Source: Streptomyces spongiicola
Lineage (GTDB): Bacteria > Actinomycetota > Actinomycetes > Streptomycetales > Streptomycetaceae
Assembly: GCF_003122365.1 (NCBI RefSeq)
Contig: NZ_CP029254.1
Span: forward strand, 496,001-560,000
Length of the DNA stretch: 64,000 nt
Direction of reading: 5' to 3'
Shown here one piece after another: positions 1-8,283 of the stretch. The position numbers were made by a program, and so were the translations under genes. A model generated the notes under the pieces. It saw only the letters and a list, made by a program, of their open reading frames with translations. It was not told the DNA's origin and ran no database searches. Positions within the stretch are counted from its first letter, which is position 1, and each line of letters starts with the position of its first letter.

Positions 1-887
1 AGGCGCTGCTGGCCCTGGCGCACAGCGCGCCGCCCCTCGCCGGGGACCCCTGGGACCCCGCGGCGGCACTGGGCTCCCCCGCCGCCGGAGCCCCGTACCG
101 GCGGCCTGCCGAGGCCCCGGGCAAGAGGCCCGCCGGGCCCGGTGAGCGGCGGCCCGCCGGGCCCGGCGACCTGGGAAGAGCAGCCGAGTCCGGCGACCTG
201 AGAGCAGCCGGGTCCGGTGCTCTGAGGGCGGTCGGGGCCGATGCTCTGAGGGCGGTCGGGTCCGATGGCCGGCGGCCCGTCGTCGCCGTGGCCGGGGGCG
301 CCGCGTTCACGTTCTCGTACGCCGAGCACGCCGAGCTGCTGAGGGCCGCGGGTGCGGACGTGGTCGCCTTCGACCCGCTCCGCGACGAGGAACTGCCCGA
401 CGGCACGGCCGGCCTGGTCATCGGCGGCGGCTTCCCGGAGGTGTACGCCCCGGAGCTGTCCGCCAACTCCCGCCTCCGCAAGACGGTCGCCGAACTCGCC
501 CGTGCGGGGGCACCCGTCGCCGCCGAGTGCGCCGGGCTGCTGTATCTCGCGCGCTCCCTCGACGGCAAACCCATGTGCGGGGTGCTGGACGCCGACGCCC
601 GGATGACGGAGCGGCTGACGCTGGGCTACCGGGACGCCGTGGCGGTGGGCGACAGCGTCCTGGCCCCGGCCGGGACCCGGATGCGCGGCCACGAGTTCCA
701 CCGCACCGTGACGGAACCGGGCGCGGGAGCCGCGCCGGCCTGGGGGCTCCGGCAGCCGGAGCCCCGGGTCGAGGGCTTCGTACAGGACGGTGTGCACGCG
801 AGCTATGTGCATACGCACTGGGCCGGCGCACCCGGCGCGGCCCGCCGGTTCACGGAGGGATGCGCGGCGTGGGACGCGCGGGGATAG
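1..887 (+). CDS. cobB: Cobyrinate a,c-diamide synthase, 3' part (5' end outside window)
   Basis: The open frame enters from the left edge, so only the C-terminal part is visible. The glutamine amidotransferase (GATase type 3) domain begins near the VAVAGG stretch around base 285. It carries the nucleophile cysteine in AECAGLL and a C-terminal histidine in YVHTHWAG. The family uses glutamine and ATP to amidate the a and c side chains of cobyrinic acid in vitamin B12 synthesis. Between the upstream remainder and this domain lies a low-complexity linker (bases about 140-270) with repeated GPG, SGDL and ALRAVG units; this looks like local repeat expansion. The stop overlaps the proposed start of the next B12 gene, so the three genes form one operon. 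Confidence 0.9.
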   Translation, partial: ALLALAHSAPPLAGDPWDPAAALGSPAAGAPYRRPAEAPGKRPAGPGERRPAGPGDLGRAAESGDLRAAGSGALRAVGADALRAVGSDGRRPVVAVAGGAAFTFSYAEHAELLRAAGADVVAFDPLRDEELPDGTAGLVIGGGFPEVYAPELSANSRLRKTVAELARAGAPVAAECAGLLYLARSLDGKPMCGVLDADARMTERLTLGYRDAVAVGDSVLAPAGTRMRGHEFHRTVTEPGAGAAPAWGLRQPEPRVEGFVQDGVHASYVHTHWAGAPGAARRFTEGCAAWDARG

Positions 888-1732
888 CGGCCGGCGGCCC
901 CGGTGCGTCGCTCGGCCGGGCCGTCGCCAGCCGGTCGACCGGCCTGTCGGGGCGGTTCGTCGTGGGAGTCGGGGCGCGCCGGGGCGCGCCCGTGGAAGAG
1001 GTGCTCGCTCTGGTGCGGGACGCGCTGCGGGAGGCCGGGGCGGCGGCGAGTTCGGTCGTGGCGCTCGCGACCGTGGCCGCCAAGGCCCGCGAACCGGGCG
1101 TCGCGGCCGCGGCGGCCGCGCTCGGCGTGCCGGTGCGGTCCTACCCGGCCGCGGAACTCGCCCGCGTGCCGGTGCCGAACCCGTCCGCGGCGGCGGCCGC
1201 GGTGGGCACCGGGTCGGTGGCGGAGGCGGCTGCCCTCGCCGAGGGGGGAGAACTCGTGGTGGGGAAACGAAAGTCCGGAGGTCAGGGACGCCCCGGTGCG
1301 GTGACCTGTGCCATCGTGCGGATTGCGGATCCTTCGGCTCCGGAACCGATCCCGCCACGCGTGGAACCGGTGGCGCCGGACGACCCGGACTCAGTCCCGG
1401 ACATAGTCCCGGAGGTAGTCCCGGACGGTGAAGGCGGCGCGGACAGCGCGGACGGCGAGGTCAGCGGTGACAGCGCGGGCGGCGCGGACGGCGCGGCGCT
1501 GCCGGACTCCGCGGAGCGCCTGGGCAGCCGCCGTCTGCCGCACGTCCTGTTCGGCGGCGTCCCGGCCGAACGGGCCGGGACGCAGCACGAGGGCCGGGCC
1601 GCTGCGCACCCGGGCTCATCGGTCCGGCGCGCCGACGTGACCGGCGCGGCGGACGAGCCGTCCGATCGGGTCGTCGACCGCTACCGGCAGGCGGCCGCCT
1701 CGCCGGTCCGGGCCCGGGCGGGACGACCGTGA
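860..1732 (+). CDS. cobE: CbiG C-terminal-domain / CobE-type cobalamin biosynthesis protein
   Basis: The recognisable part is a CbiG C-terminal (CobE-like) domain of about 135 residues. It starts at VVGVGARRG, continues through VVALATVAAKA and PVRSYPAAELARV, and ends near VVGKRKSGGQGRPGAVTCAI. CobE/CbiG proteins act in the ring-contraction section of corrin synthesis; their chemistry is less well defined than that of their neighbours. About 130 residues of acidic and Ala/Gly/Asp-rich sequence follow the domain, with repeated D-S-A-D-G-E units and no recognised fold. The start is uncertain: ATG 860 overlaps cobB with a poorly spaced GGAGG, while GTG 962 begins exactly at the domain. The end overlaps cobC by GTGA. 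Confidence 0.75.
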   Translation: MRGVGRAGIAAGGPGASLGRAVASRSTGLSGRFVVGVGARRGAPVEEVLALVRDALREAGAAASSVVALATVAAKAREPGVAAAAAALGVPVRSYPAAELARVPVPNPSAAAAAVGTGSVAEAAALAEGGELVVGKRKSGGQGRPGAVTCAIVRIADPSAPEPIPPRVEPVAPDDPDSVPDIVPEVVPDGEGGADSADGEVSGDSAGGADGAALPDSAERLGSRRLPHVLFGGVPAERAGTQHEGRAAAHPGSSVRRADVTGAADEPSDRVVDRYRQAAASPVRARAGRP

Positions 1733-2778
1733 ACGCCGGCTTCCACGACCTGCGGCACCACGGTGACGCGGAGGTCCGCGAGGGCGGGCTGACCGATCTC
1801 GCGGTCAACGTCCGCACCGGCACCCCTCCGGTGTGGCTGCGGGAGCGCATCGCGGCGTCACTGGCGTCGCTCGCCGCCTACCCGGACGGCCGTGCGGCAC
1901 GGGCGGCGGTCGCGGCGCGGCACGGGGTGCCGGTGCAGCGGGTGCTGTTGACCGCGGGCGCGGCGGAGGCCTTCGTGCTGATCGCGCGGGCCCTGCGGGT
2001 GTACCGCCCGGTGGTGGTGCACCCCCAGTTCACGGAGCCCGAGGCGGCGCTGCGGGACGCGGGGTACGAGGTGGGCCGCGTGGTGCTGCGCGCGGAGGAC
2101 GGCTTCCGGCTGGACCCGGCGGCCGTGCCCGAGTCCGCGGACCTGGTCGTCGTCGGCAACCCCACCAACCCGACCTCGGTCCTCCATCCTGCCGCCGAGT
2201 TGGCCCGGCTCGCCCGGCCCGGGCGGATCCTGGTCGTCGACGAGGCGTTCATGGACGCGGTTCCCGGTGAACCGGAAACCCTCGCCCCGAGGACCGATGT
2301 GCCCGGACTGATCGTGGTTCGCAGCCTCACCAAGACATGGGGGCTCGCGGGGCTGCGGATCGGCTACGTCCTCGCCGGGCCGGGGACGGTCGCCCGGCTC
2401 GGGCGGGCCCAGCCGCTCTGGCCGGTGGGGACCCCCGCGCTCGCCGCGGCCGAGGCGTGCATGTCTCCGGGGGCGCTCGCGGAGGCCGCCCGCGCGGCGG
2501 AGCGGATCGCGGCGGACCGGGCCCATCTGCTGGCCGGTCTCGCGGAGTTCGACGGGGTACGGGCGGTGCCGGCGGCGGCGGGCCCGTTCGTCCTCGTCCG
2601 CATCGACCGCGCGGACGAGGTACGCGGACGGCTGCGGGCGCTCGGCTTCGCCGCCCGGCGCGGGGACACCTTCCCGGGGCTGGACCGCGACTGGCTGCGG
2701 CTCGCGGTCCGCGACCGGGCCACGACGAACCGCTTCCTCCAGGGCCTCGACCAGGCCCTGAGGTTCGTCGCGGTGTAG
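1729..2778 (+). CDS. cobC: Threonine-phosphate decarboxylase-like PLP aminotransferase (CobC)
   Basis: 349 residues of fold-type I PLP enzyme, class I/II aminotransferase. Visible signatures are GNPTNPTS, VVDEAFMD and the PLP-lysine segment SLTKTWGLAGLRIGY. Rv-CobC family enzymes in B12 operons make the (R)-1-amino-2-propanol phosphate precursor of the nucleotide loop, or act as cobyric-acid-pathway aminotransferases. The GTG start at 1729 overlaps the preceding stop by four bases, so translation is probably coupled. The position at the end of a cobB-cobE run supports the B12 assignment over a histidinol-phosphate aminotransferase, which it resembles in sequence. Confidence 0.85.
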   Translation: MNAGFHDLRHHGDAEVREGGLTDLAVNVRTGTPPVWLRERIAASLASLAAYPDGRAARAAVAARHGVPVQRVLLTAGAAEAFVLIARALRVYRPVVVHPQFTEPEAALRDAGYEVGRVVLRAEDGFRLDPAAVPESADLVVVGNPTNPTSVLHPAAELARLARPGRILVVDEAFMDAVPGEPETLAPRTDVPGLIVVRSLTKTWGLAGLRIGYVLAGPGTVARLGRAQPLWPVGTPALAAAEACMSPGALAEAARAAERIAADRAHLLAGLAEFDGVRAVPAAAGPFVLVRIDRADEVRGRLRALGFAARRGDTFPGLDRDWLRLAVRDRATTNRFLQGLDQALRFVAV

Positions 2779-2822
2779 GCGCCACGCTGGGGGGCGTCCA
2801 GTGAAGTGCTCGGCGACGCGCC

Positions 2823-2894
2823 CAGTCGCGTACGCAGTGCCGCGCCCAGTGACGTACGCAGTGCCGCGCGCAGTGACGTACGCAGTGACGTACG
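2823..2894. repeat. Six tandem 12-bp units after cobC
   Basis: Six consecutive 12-base units alternate between CAGTGACGTACG and CAGTGCCGCGCC-type sequences, followed by a partial seventh. The units sit between the cobC stop and the end of the convergent amidohydrolase gene. Each CAGTGACGTACG unit contains the palindrome ACGT/CGTACG. Copy number and function are unknown. Confidence 0.8.
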
Positions 2895-3003
2895 CAGTGA
2901 AGTGGCGCGTCCACGCGGGGAGACGCGGCGGGGGTGCGCGCGAGCGGGCGGCGGCTGCGAGGTGGCGGGGCGAAGGGAACCGTCCGGTCGGGGTCGCGGT
3001 CCG

Positions 3004-4092
3004 TCAGCCGACGACGCGCCCCCGCATGACCACCGCGCTCGGCGCCGCCAGCACCCGTACGTCCGCCCTCGGGTCGCTCTCGTACACGACCAGATCCGCC
3101 GGGGCTCCCTCCTCCAGGCCCGGCCGCCCCAGCCAGTCCCGCGCGCGCCAGGTGGTCGCGGAGAGCGCGTCCACCGCCGGGAGCCCGGCCTTGACCAGTT
3201 CGGCGACCTCTGCGGCCACGAGCCCGTGCGGCAGAGAGCCGCCGGCGTCGGTGCCGACGTAGACGGGGATGCCCGCGTCCCAGGCCGAGCGGACGGTGTC
3301 GTAACGGCGTTCGTGGAGCCGTCGCATATGGTCCGACCAGCGGGGGAACTTGCTCTCGCCACCGGCCGCGAGCTGCGGGAAGGTGGCGATGTTGACCAGC
3401 GTCGGGACGATGGCCACACCGCGCTCGGCGAACAGCGGGATCAGGTCCTCGGTCAGTCCGGTGGCGTGCTCGATGCAGTCGATGCCCGCCTCGACGAGGT
3501 CGCGCAGCGAGTCCTCGGCGAAGCAGTGGGCGGTGACCCGGGCGCCGAGGCGGTGCGCCTCGGCGATGGCGGCCTCGACCGCGCCGCGCGGCCAGCAGGC
3601 GGCGAGGTCGCCCACCTCACGGTCGATCCAGTCGCCGACGAGCTTGACCCAGCCGTCGCCGCGCCGGGCCTCGCGGGCCACGTAGGCGACGAGGTCCTCG
3701 GGCTCGATCTCATGGGCGTAGTTGCGGATGTAGCGGCGGGTGCGCGCGATGTGGCGCCCGGCACGGATGATCCTCGGCAGGTCCTCGCGGTCGTCGATCC
3801 AGCGGGTGTCGGCGGCGGATCCGGCGTCGCGGATGAGCAGGGTGCCCGCGTCGCGGTCGGTCAGCGCCTGCTTCTCGCTGGTCGCCTCGTCCACCGCGCC
3901 GTGCCGGTCGAGCCCGACGTGGCAGTGCGCGTCGACCAGACCGGGGAGCGCCCAGCCCCGGACGGTGCGGACGTCCCCGGTGGCCGGGCGCCGGTAGGTG
4001 ACGCGCCCGCCGACCACCCACAGCTCGTCCCGTACGTCGTCCGGCCCGACGAGCACCCGCCCTGTCACGTGCAGCACCGCGTGATCGCTCAT
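3004..4092 (-). CDS. Metal-dependent amidohydrolase (imidazolonepropionase/prolidase-like)
   Basis: 362 residues of amidohydrolase superfamily (PF01979-like TIM barrel) with a complete metal site. It has H56-x-H58 in GLVDAHCHVG, the carbamylated-lysine candidate K150 in DGWVKLVGDW, H189 in TAHCF, H209 in CIEHATG and D282 in VGTDAGG. The family hydrolyses C-N bonds of cyclic amides, dipeptides or similar substrates; the substrate cannot be read from sequence. I chose the ATG at 4092 because residues upstream of it in the same frame are Ala/Pro/Arg repeat translation and the protein starts typically with MSDHAVLHV. It is convergent with the B12 operon and divergent from the ect region. Confidence 0.85.
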   Translation of the reverse strand: MSDHAVLHVTGRVLVGPDDVRDELWVVGGRVTYRRPATGDVRTVRGWALPGLVDAHCHVGLDRHGAVDEATSEKQALTDRDAGTLLIRDAGSAADTRWIDDREDLPRIIRAGRHIARTRRYIRNYAHEIEPEDLVAYVAREARRGDGWVKLVGDWIDREVGDLAACWPRGAVEAAIAEAHRLGARVTAHCFAEDSLRDLVEAGIDCIEHATGLTEDLIPLFAERGVAIVPTLVNIATFPQLAAGGESKFPRWSDHMRRLHERRYDTVRSAWDAGIPVYVGTDAGGSLPHGLVAAEVAELVKAGLPAVDALSATTWRARDWLGRPGLEEGAPADLVVYESDPRADVRVLAAPSAVVMRGRVVG

Positions 4093-4484
4093 GGGGAGCA
4101 CTCTACGAGTCCCGCCCCGGTGGCCGTCCCGCGACCGGGGACGCCCGGCGCAGCGGGGACACGGGGAACGCCGAGTACCCCGAGTACGCCGAGTACGCCG
4201 AGCCACCGGGCACGCTGAGCACCCCGGGCACCCCGAGTACGCCGCGGACGCCGCGGACAACGACGGCACCGCGGGCACCGACGGCACCGCGGGCACCGAC
4301 GGCACCGGGAACCCCGGCGCGCGTCAGCGGTGCCGTTCCGCACTGCGGATGCCGCCGGCCCCACGCCGTGGAAACCGCCGGCGCCGGTCGCGCGGACTTC
4401 CGGGGGCGCGCCTTCGAGGGCTCGGCAGAACCAATTCCCCGAACCGCACCGAAAAAACAAACAGCGCATTAATAGGAGAATTAC

Positions 4485-4697
4485 GTGAGCCACCTTTTAC
4501 AAGAGCTGCCTCCCGAGTTCGTCTGCCCGCTTTCCGGAGCGCTAAACGCATCGGTTCCCAAGAGATCCCAAGAGCCATTCCGCGGGCCCCACCGCCATGT
4601 GACGGACACCACACAAACGGCGTTCTGTCCGATAACTCCCGGTCAAAAACGGATAATTCGCCCCACCCTCACGCCAGGGTGCGCGCCCGCGCGATAA
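4485..4697 (+). CDS. Possible small ORF upstream of ectA (uncertain)
   Basis: A 70-codon frame starts with GTG 4485 behind a good ribosome-binding site (AGGAGAA, six bases before the start counted from GGAG) and ends with TAA 4697, 71 bases before ectA. No family is recognised. Against its being a real gene: third-position GC is low for this chromosome, and several codons are rare here, including a TTA leucine as fifth codon, plus ATA, AGA and CTA. It could be a regulatory leader peptide, a foreign fragment or chance. Confidence 0.25.
   Translation: MSHLLQELPPEFVCPLSGALNASVPKRSQEPFRGPHRHVTDTTQTAFCPITPGQKRIIRPTLTPGCAPAR
4631..4697 (+). promoter_or_regulatory. Three helically phased GATAA motifs upstream of ectA
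   Basis: CGATAACT (GATAA at 4631), GGATAATT (4652) and CGATAACA (4693) lie in the same orientation at spacings of 21 and 41 bases, close to two and four turns of the helix. The last sits inside a short dyad (CGCGC / GCGCG) around ATAACATATA. This arrangement suits binding of a regulator to one face of the DNA, but no regulator is known to me for it. Confidence 0.35.
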
Positions 4698-4768
4698 CAT
4701 ATAGCGCGGGACTCGCCAACCCCTCCCCACGATGCAATTTATGAATTTGCTCGGTAAATTAAATCCGC

Positions 4769-5335
4769 ATGACCACCGCATTGAGCATCGACAGCCCGAG
4801 CGTGGAGGACGGAGCCGCCATCTGGCGCATAGCCCGCGACTCCGAGGTCCTGGACCTCAACTCCTCGTACAGCTATCTGCTGTGGTGCCGCGATTTCGCC
4901 GCGACCTCCCTGGTGGCCCGCGGCCCGGACGGCGAGCCGATCGCCTTCGTCACCGGTTACCTCCGGCCCGAGCGTCCGGACGTGCTGGTCGTATGGCAGG
5001 TCGCCGTCGACGGCGAGCACCGCGGCCGCGGACTGGCCGGCACGCTCCTCGACGCACTCACACACCGGGTCGTCCCGCGCGGCATCCGCGCGGTCGAGAC
5101 GACCGTCACCCCGGACAACACCGCCTCGGACCGCCTCTTCGCCTCGTACGCGGCCCGGCACGGCGCGTCACTGGACCGCGAGGTCCTGTTCGACGGCGGG
5201 CTCTTCCCCGACGGGGGACACCAGCCCGAGGTGCTGTACCGCATCGGACCCATCGGACCCATCGGACCCATGGAACCCACGGAAGCCGTCGGCCCCGGCG
5301 CCTCGATCGGCACCGCCGCCCCCGTCGGCGACTGA
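4769..5335 (+). CDS. ectA: L-2,4-diaminobutyrate N-acetyltransferase
   Basis: GNAT-fold enzyme of ectoine synthesis that acetylates diaminobutyrate at the gamma amino group. The acetyl-CoA loop is visible as HRGRGLAGT at about residues 84-92. The core matches EctA (DLNSSYSYLLWCRDF, VAVDGEHRGRG, TTVTPDNTAS). The last 25 or so residues, beginning with IGPIGPIGP and including EPTEAVGPGASIG, go beyond the usual end of the family and come from a CGGACCCAT repeat. The ATG at 4769 lacks a clear Shine-Dalgarno. First gene of ectABCD, 131 bases before ectB. Confidence 0.95.
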   Translation: MTTALSIDSPSVEDGAAIWRIARDSEVLDLNSSYSYLLWCRDFAATSLVARGPDGEPIAFVTGYLRPERPDVLVVWQVAVDGEHRGRGLAGTLLDALTHRVVPRGIRAVETTVTPDNTASDRLFASYAARHGASLDREVLFDGGLFPDGGHQPEVLYRIGPIGPIGPMEPTEAVGPGASIGTAAPVGD

Positions 5336-5466
5336 GACCGGCGCTCCGGCCGGTCCCGGACACCCGTTCCGCGCCGGGCCGCCCCGGGCAGGCCCGCGCG
5401 ACCCCGCACGACCCCGCACGACCCGCATCCCAGCTCCGTCCGACCCCACATCAGGAGTGAAACGCT

Positions 5467-6735
5467 GTGACCATCACCCCGCCCGCCCTGAGTGTCTTCG
5501 AGACCCTGGAGTCGGAGGTGCGCAGCTACTGCCGCGGTTGGCCCGCCGTCTTCGACCGCGCGCAGGGCGCCCGCCTCACCGACGAGGACGGCCACACCTA
5601 TCTCGACTTCTTCGCCGGCGCAGGGTCGCTCAACTACGGCCACAACAACCCCGTACTCAAACGCGCGCTGCTGGACTACCTGGAACGCGACGGCATCACC
5701 CACGGCCTGGACATGGCGACGACCGCCAAGCGCGCCTTCCTGGAGAGCTTCCAGAACGCCGTACTGAGGCCGCGTGACCTGCCCTACAAGGTGATGTTCC
5801 CCGGCCCGACCGGCACCAACGCCGTCGAGGCCGCGCTGAAGCTGGCCCGGAAGGTGAAGGGCCGCGAGTCGATCGTCTCCTTCACCAACGCCTTCCACGG
5901 GATGTCGCTCGGCTCCCTCGCCGTGACCGGCAACGCCTTCAAGCGCGCCGGCGCCGGCATCCCGCTGGTCCACGGCACCCCGATGCCGTTCGACAACTAC
6001 CTGGACGGCCAGGTCCAGGACTTCCTCTGGTTCGAGCGCCTGCTCGAGGACCAGGGGTCCGGGCTGAACAAGCCCGCCGCGGTCATCGTCGAGACCGTGC
6101 AGGGCGAGGGCGGCATCAACGTCGCCCGCCCCGAGTGGCTGCGGGCGCTGGCCGACCTGTGCCGGCGTCAGGACATGCTGCTCATCGTCGACGACATCCA
6201 GATGGGCTGCGGCCGCACGGGTGCCTTCTTCTCCTTCGAGGAGGCGGGCATCACCCCGGACATCGTCACCCTGTCGAAGTCCATCAGCGGCTACGGCCTG
6301 CCCATGGCGCTCTGCCTGTTCAACCCGGAACTGGACGTCTGGGAGCCGGGCGAGCACAACGGCACGTTCCGCGGCAACAACCCGGCCTTCGTCACGGCGG
6401 CCGCCGCGCTGGACGCCTACTGGGCCGACGGGCAGACGGAGAAGCAGACCATCGCCCGCGGCGAGCAGGTGGAGCAGGCCCTCCTGGGCATCTGCGACGA
6501 GAACTCCGCCCTCGGCGCCCACTACCGCGGCCGCGGTCTGGTCTGGGGCCTGGAGTTCACCGACAAGAGCCGTGCGTCGGCGGTCTGCGCGCGGGCGTTC
6601 GAGCTGGGCCTGCTGCTGGAGACCTCGGGCCCGGAGAGCGAGGTGGTGAAGCTGCTGCCGCCGCTCACCGTGACGCCCGACGAGCTGGACGAGGGCCTTC
6701 GCACGCTGGCCCGTGCCGTCCGCGAGACCGCCTGA
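5467..6735 (+). CDS. ectB: Diaminobutyrate--2-oxoglutarate aminotransferase
   Basis: 422-residue class III PLP aminotransferase, which converts aspartate semialdehyde and glutamate to 2,4-diaminobutyrate, the first ectoine-specific step. Motifs seen: GPTGTNAVEAALKLAR, VDDIQMGCGRTG and the PLP lysine K271 in TLSKSISGYG. Length is normal for EctB. GTG 5467 is preceded by AGGAG eleven bases upstream. It lies between ectA and ectC in the standard order. Confidence 0.97.
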   Translation: MTITPPALSVFETLESEVRSYCRGWPAVFDRAQGARLTDEDGHTYLDFFAGAGSLNYGHNNPVLKRALLDYLERDGITHGLDMATTAKRAFLESFQNAVLRPRDLPYKVMFPGPTGTNAVEAALKLARKVKGRESIVSFTNAFHGMSLGSLAVTGNAFKRAGAGIPLVHGTPMPFDNYLDGQVQDFLWFERLLEDQGSGLNKPAAVIVETVQGEGGINVARPEWLRALADLCRRQDMLLIVDDIQMGCGRTGAFFSFEEAGITPDIVTLSKSISGYGLPMALCLFNPELDVWEPGEHNGTFRGNNPAFVTAAAALDAYWADGQTEKQTIARGEQVEQALLGICDENSALGAHYRGRGLVWGLEFTDKSRASAVCARAFELGLLLETSGPESEVVKLLPPLTVTPDELDEGLRTLARAVRETA

Positions 6736-6795
6736 GGCCCCCGCGGCACCCCGACCCACCCCGTACGGCGAGGAAAGAAAGGTTCTGAAAGCACC

Positions 6796-7224
6796 GTGAT
6801 CGTCCGATCGCTCAAGGACATCGAGAACACCGACCGGCACGTCCGGTCGAAGTCCGGCACCTGGGAGAGCAAGCGGATCGTGCTCGCCAAGGAGAAGGCG
6901 GGCTTCTCCCTCCACGAGACCGTGCTGTACGCCGGTACGGAGACGTCGATGTGGTACGCGAACCACATCGAGGCCGTGCTCTGCGTGGAGGGCGAGGCGG
7001 AGCTGACGAACGACGAGACCGGTGAGGCGCACCGGATCGAGCCCGGCACGATGTACCTGCTGGACGGCAACGAGCGCCACACCCTGCGTCCCAAGACGGA
7101 CTTCCGCTGCGTCTGCGTCTTCAACCCGCCCGTCACCGGGCGCGAGGACCACGACGAGAACGGCACCTACCCCGCCCCCGGACCCGAGGCCCGGGGGGAC
7201 CACCAGCACACCGAGGAGGGCTGA
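6796..7224 (+). CDS. ectC: L-ectoine synthase
   Basis: 142-residue cupin that cyclises N-gamma-acetyl-diaminobutyrate to ectoine. EctC hallmarks seen are the start [15 protein letters not shown], the segment [20 protein letters not shown] and [16 protein letters not shown], which carry the metal and substrate residues of the family. A polar C-terminal tail (about the last 17 residues) is slightly longer than in many homologues. The GTG start follows an AGGAAAGAAAGG stretch. It ends two bases before ectD. Confidence 0.97.
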   Translation: MIVRSLKDIENTDRHVRSKSGTWESKRIVLAKEKAGFSLHETVLYAGTETSMWYANHIEAVLCVEGEAELTNDETGEAHRIEPGTMYLLDGNERHTLRPKTDFRCVCVFNPPVTGREDHDENGTYPAPGPEARGDHQHTEEG

Positions 7225-7226
7225 CC

Positions 7227-8117
7227 ATGACCACCGCGATCACCGACCTCTACCCGACCCGCGGCGCCACCGAGACCGCCGTCCCCCGCCGGGACCCGGT
7301 GGTGTGGTCGGCGCCCGGAGCGCCGGGCCCGATCTCCGCAGCCGACCTCCAGGGGTACGAGCACGACGGCTTCCTCGCCATGCCGGAGCTGCTCACCCCG
7401 GCCGAGGTGGAGGTCTACCGCACCGAGCTGGACCGGCTGGTCGACGACCCGCTGATCCGCGCCGACGAGCGCTCGATCGTCGAGCCGAGGTCGCAGTCGG
7501 TCCGTTCGGTCTTCGAGGTCCACAAGATCAGTGAGGTCTTCGGGGCCCTGGTACGCGACGAGCGCGTCGTGGGCCGGGCGCGGCAGATCCTCGGCTCCGA
7601 CGTCTACGTCCACCAGTCGAGGATCAACGTCAAGCCCGGATTCGGGGCCTCGGGCTTCTACTGGCACTCGGACTTCGAGACCTGGCACGCCGAGGACGGG
7701 CTGCCGAACATGCGGACCGTGTCGGTGTCGGTCGCCCTCACCGAGAACCACGACACCAACGGCGGGCTGATGATCATGCCCGGCTCGCACAAGACGTTCC
7801 TGGGCTGCGCCGGTGAGACGCCCAAGGACAACTACCGGAAGTCGCTGCAGATGCAGGACGCCGGCACCCCGTCGGACGAGGCGCTGACCGCGTTCGCGGA
7901 CCGGCACGGCATCCGGCTGTTCACCGGCCGGGCCGGCTCGGCGACCTGGTTCGACTGCAACGCGATGCACGGTTCCGGGGACAACATCACCCCGTACGCG
8001 CGCAGCAATGTCTTCATCGTGTTCAACAGCGTGGAGAACGCCGCGCGGGAGCCGTTCGCGGCACCGGTGCCGCGCCCGACGTTCATCGGCGCGCGGGACT
8101 TCACGCCGGTGAGGTGA
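7227..8117 (+). CDS. ectD: Ectoine 5-hydroxylase
   Basis: 296-residue Fe(II)/2-oxoglutarate dioxygenase that converts ectoine to 5-hydroxyectoine. The iron facial triad is intact: H147-x-D149 in the EctD signature FYWHSDFETWHAEDG, and H248 in CNAMHGSGDN. ATG 7227 follows GAGGAGG, and the gene is two bases from ectC, so all four ect genes are probably co-transcribed. A strong hairpin follows about 90 bases downstream. Confidence 0.97.
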   Translation: MTTAITDLYPTRGATETAVPRRDPVVWSAPGAPGPISAADLQGYEHDGFLAMPELLTPAEVEVYRTELDRLVDDPLIRADERSIVEPRSQSVRSVFEVHKISEVFGALVRDERVVGRARQILGSDVYVHQSRINVKPGFGASGFYWHSDFETWHAEDGLPNMRTVSVSVALTENHDTNGGLMIMPGSHKTFLGCAGETPKDNYRKSLQMQDAGTPSDEALTAFADRHGIRLFTGRAGSATWFDCNAMHGSGDNITPYARSNVFIVFNSVENAAREPFAAPVPRPTFIGARDFTPVR

Positions 8118-8206
8118 ACTCGGGGCCGGTCCCGGGGGACGCCCCGGGACACGGCGTCGGAGCGCGGTGGTCCCACCTCGGTGGCGCCGCCGTGAGATGC
8201 GGGCAG

Positions 8207-8234
8207 GGGGCCGGCCGCTCGTGCGGCCGGCCCC
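8207..8234 (+). terminator. Hairpin terminator after ectABCD
   Basis: A perfect 12-bp GC stem (GGGGCCGGCCGC and its complement) with a TCGT tetraloop lies 90 bases past the ectD stop. There is no U-tract, as is common in Streptomyces. Confidence 0.75.
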
Positions 8235-8283
8235 TTCCCCGTGCGCGGACCGGTGCCGGGAGCCCTTCCGCCCGGACCGGGCA

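Larger units (their letters stand above)
4093..4768. other. Intergenic region upstream of ectA: repeats then AT-rich control region
   Basis: The first half (about 4170-4310) is GC-rich tandem repeat built from 9-bp GAGTACGCC-type units and GCACCGACGGCACCGCGG-type units. From about 4430 the composition changes to markedly AT-richer DNA, unusual for this chromosome, and stays so up to ectA. That part holds three GATAA motifs and one short possible ORF. It presumably contains the ect promoter and the amidohydrolase promoter; no convincing -35/-10 pair was found. Confidence 0.6.
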
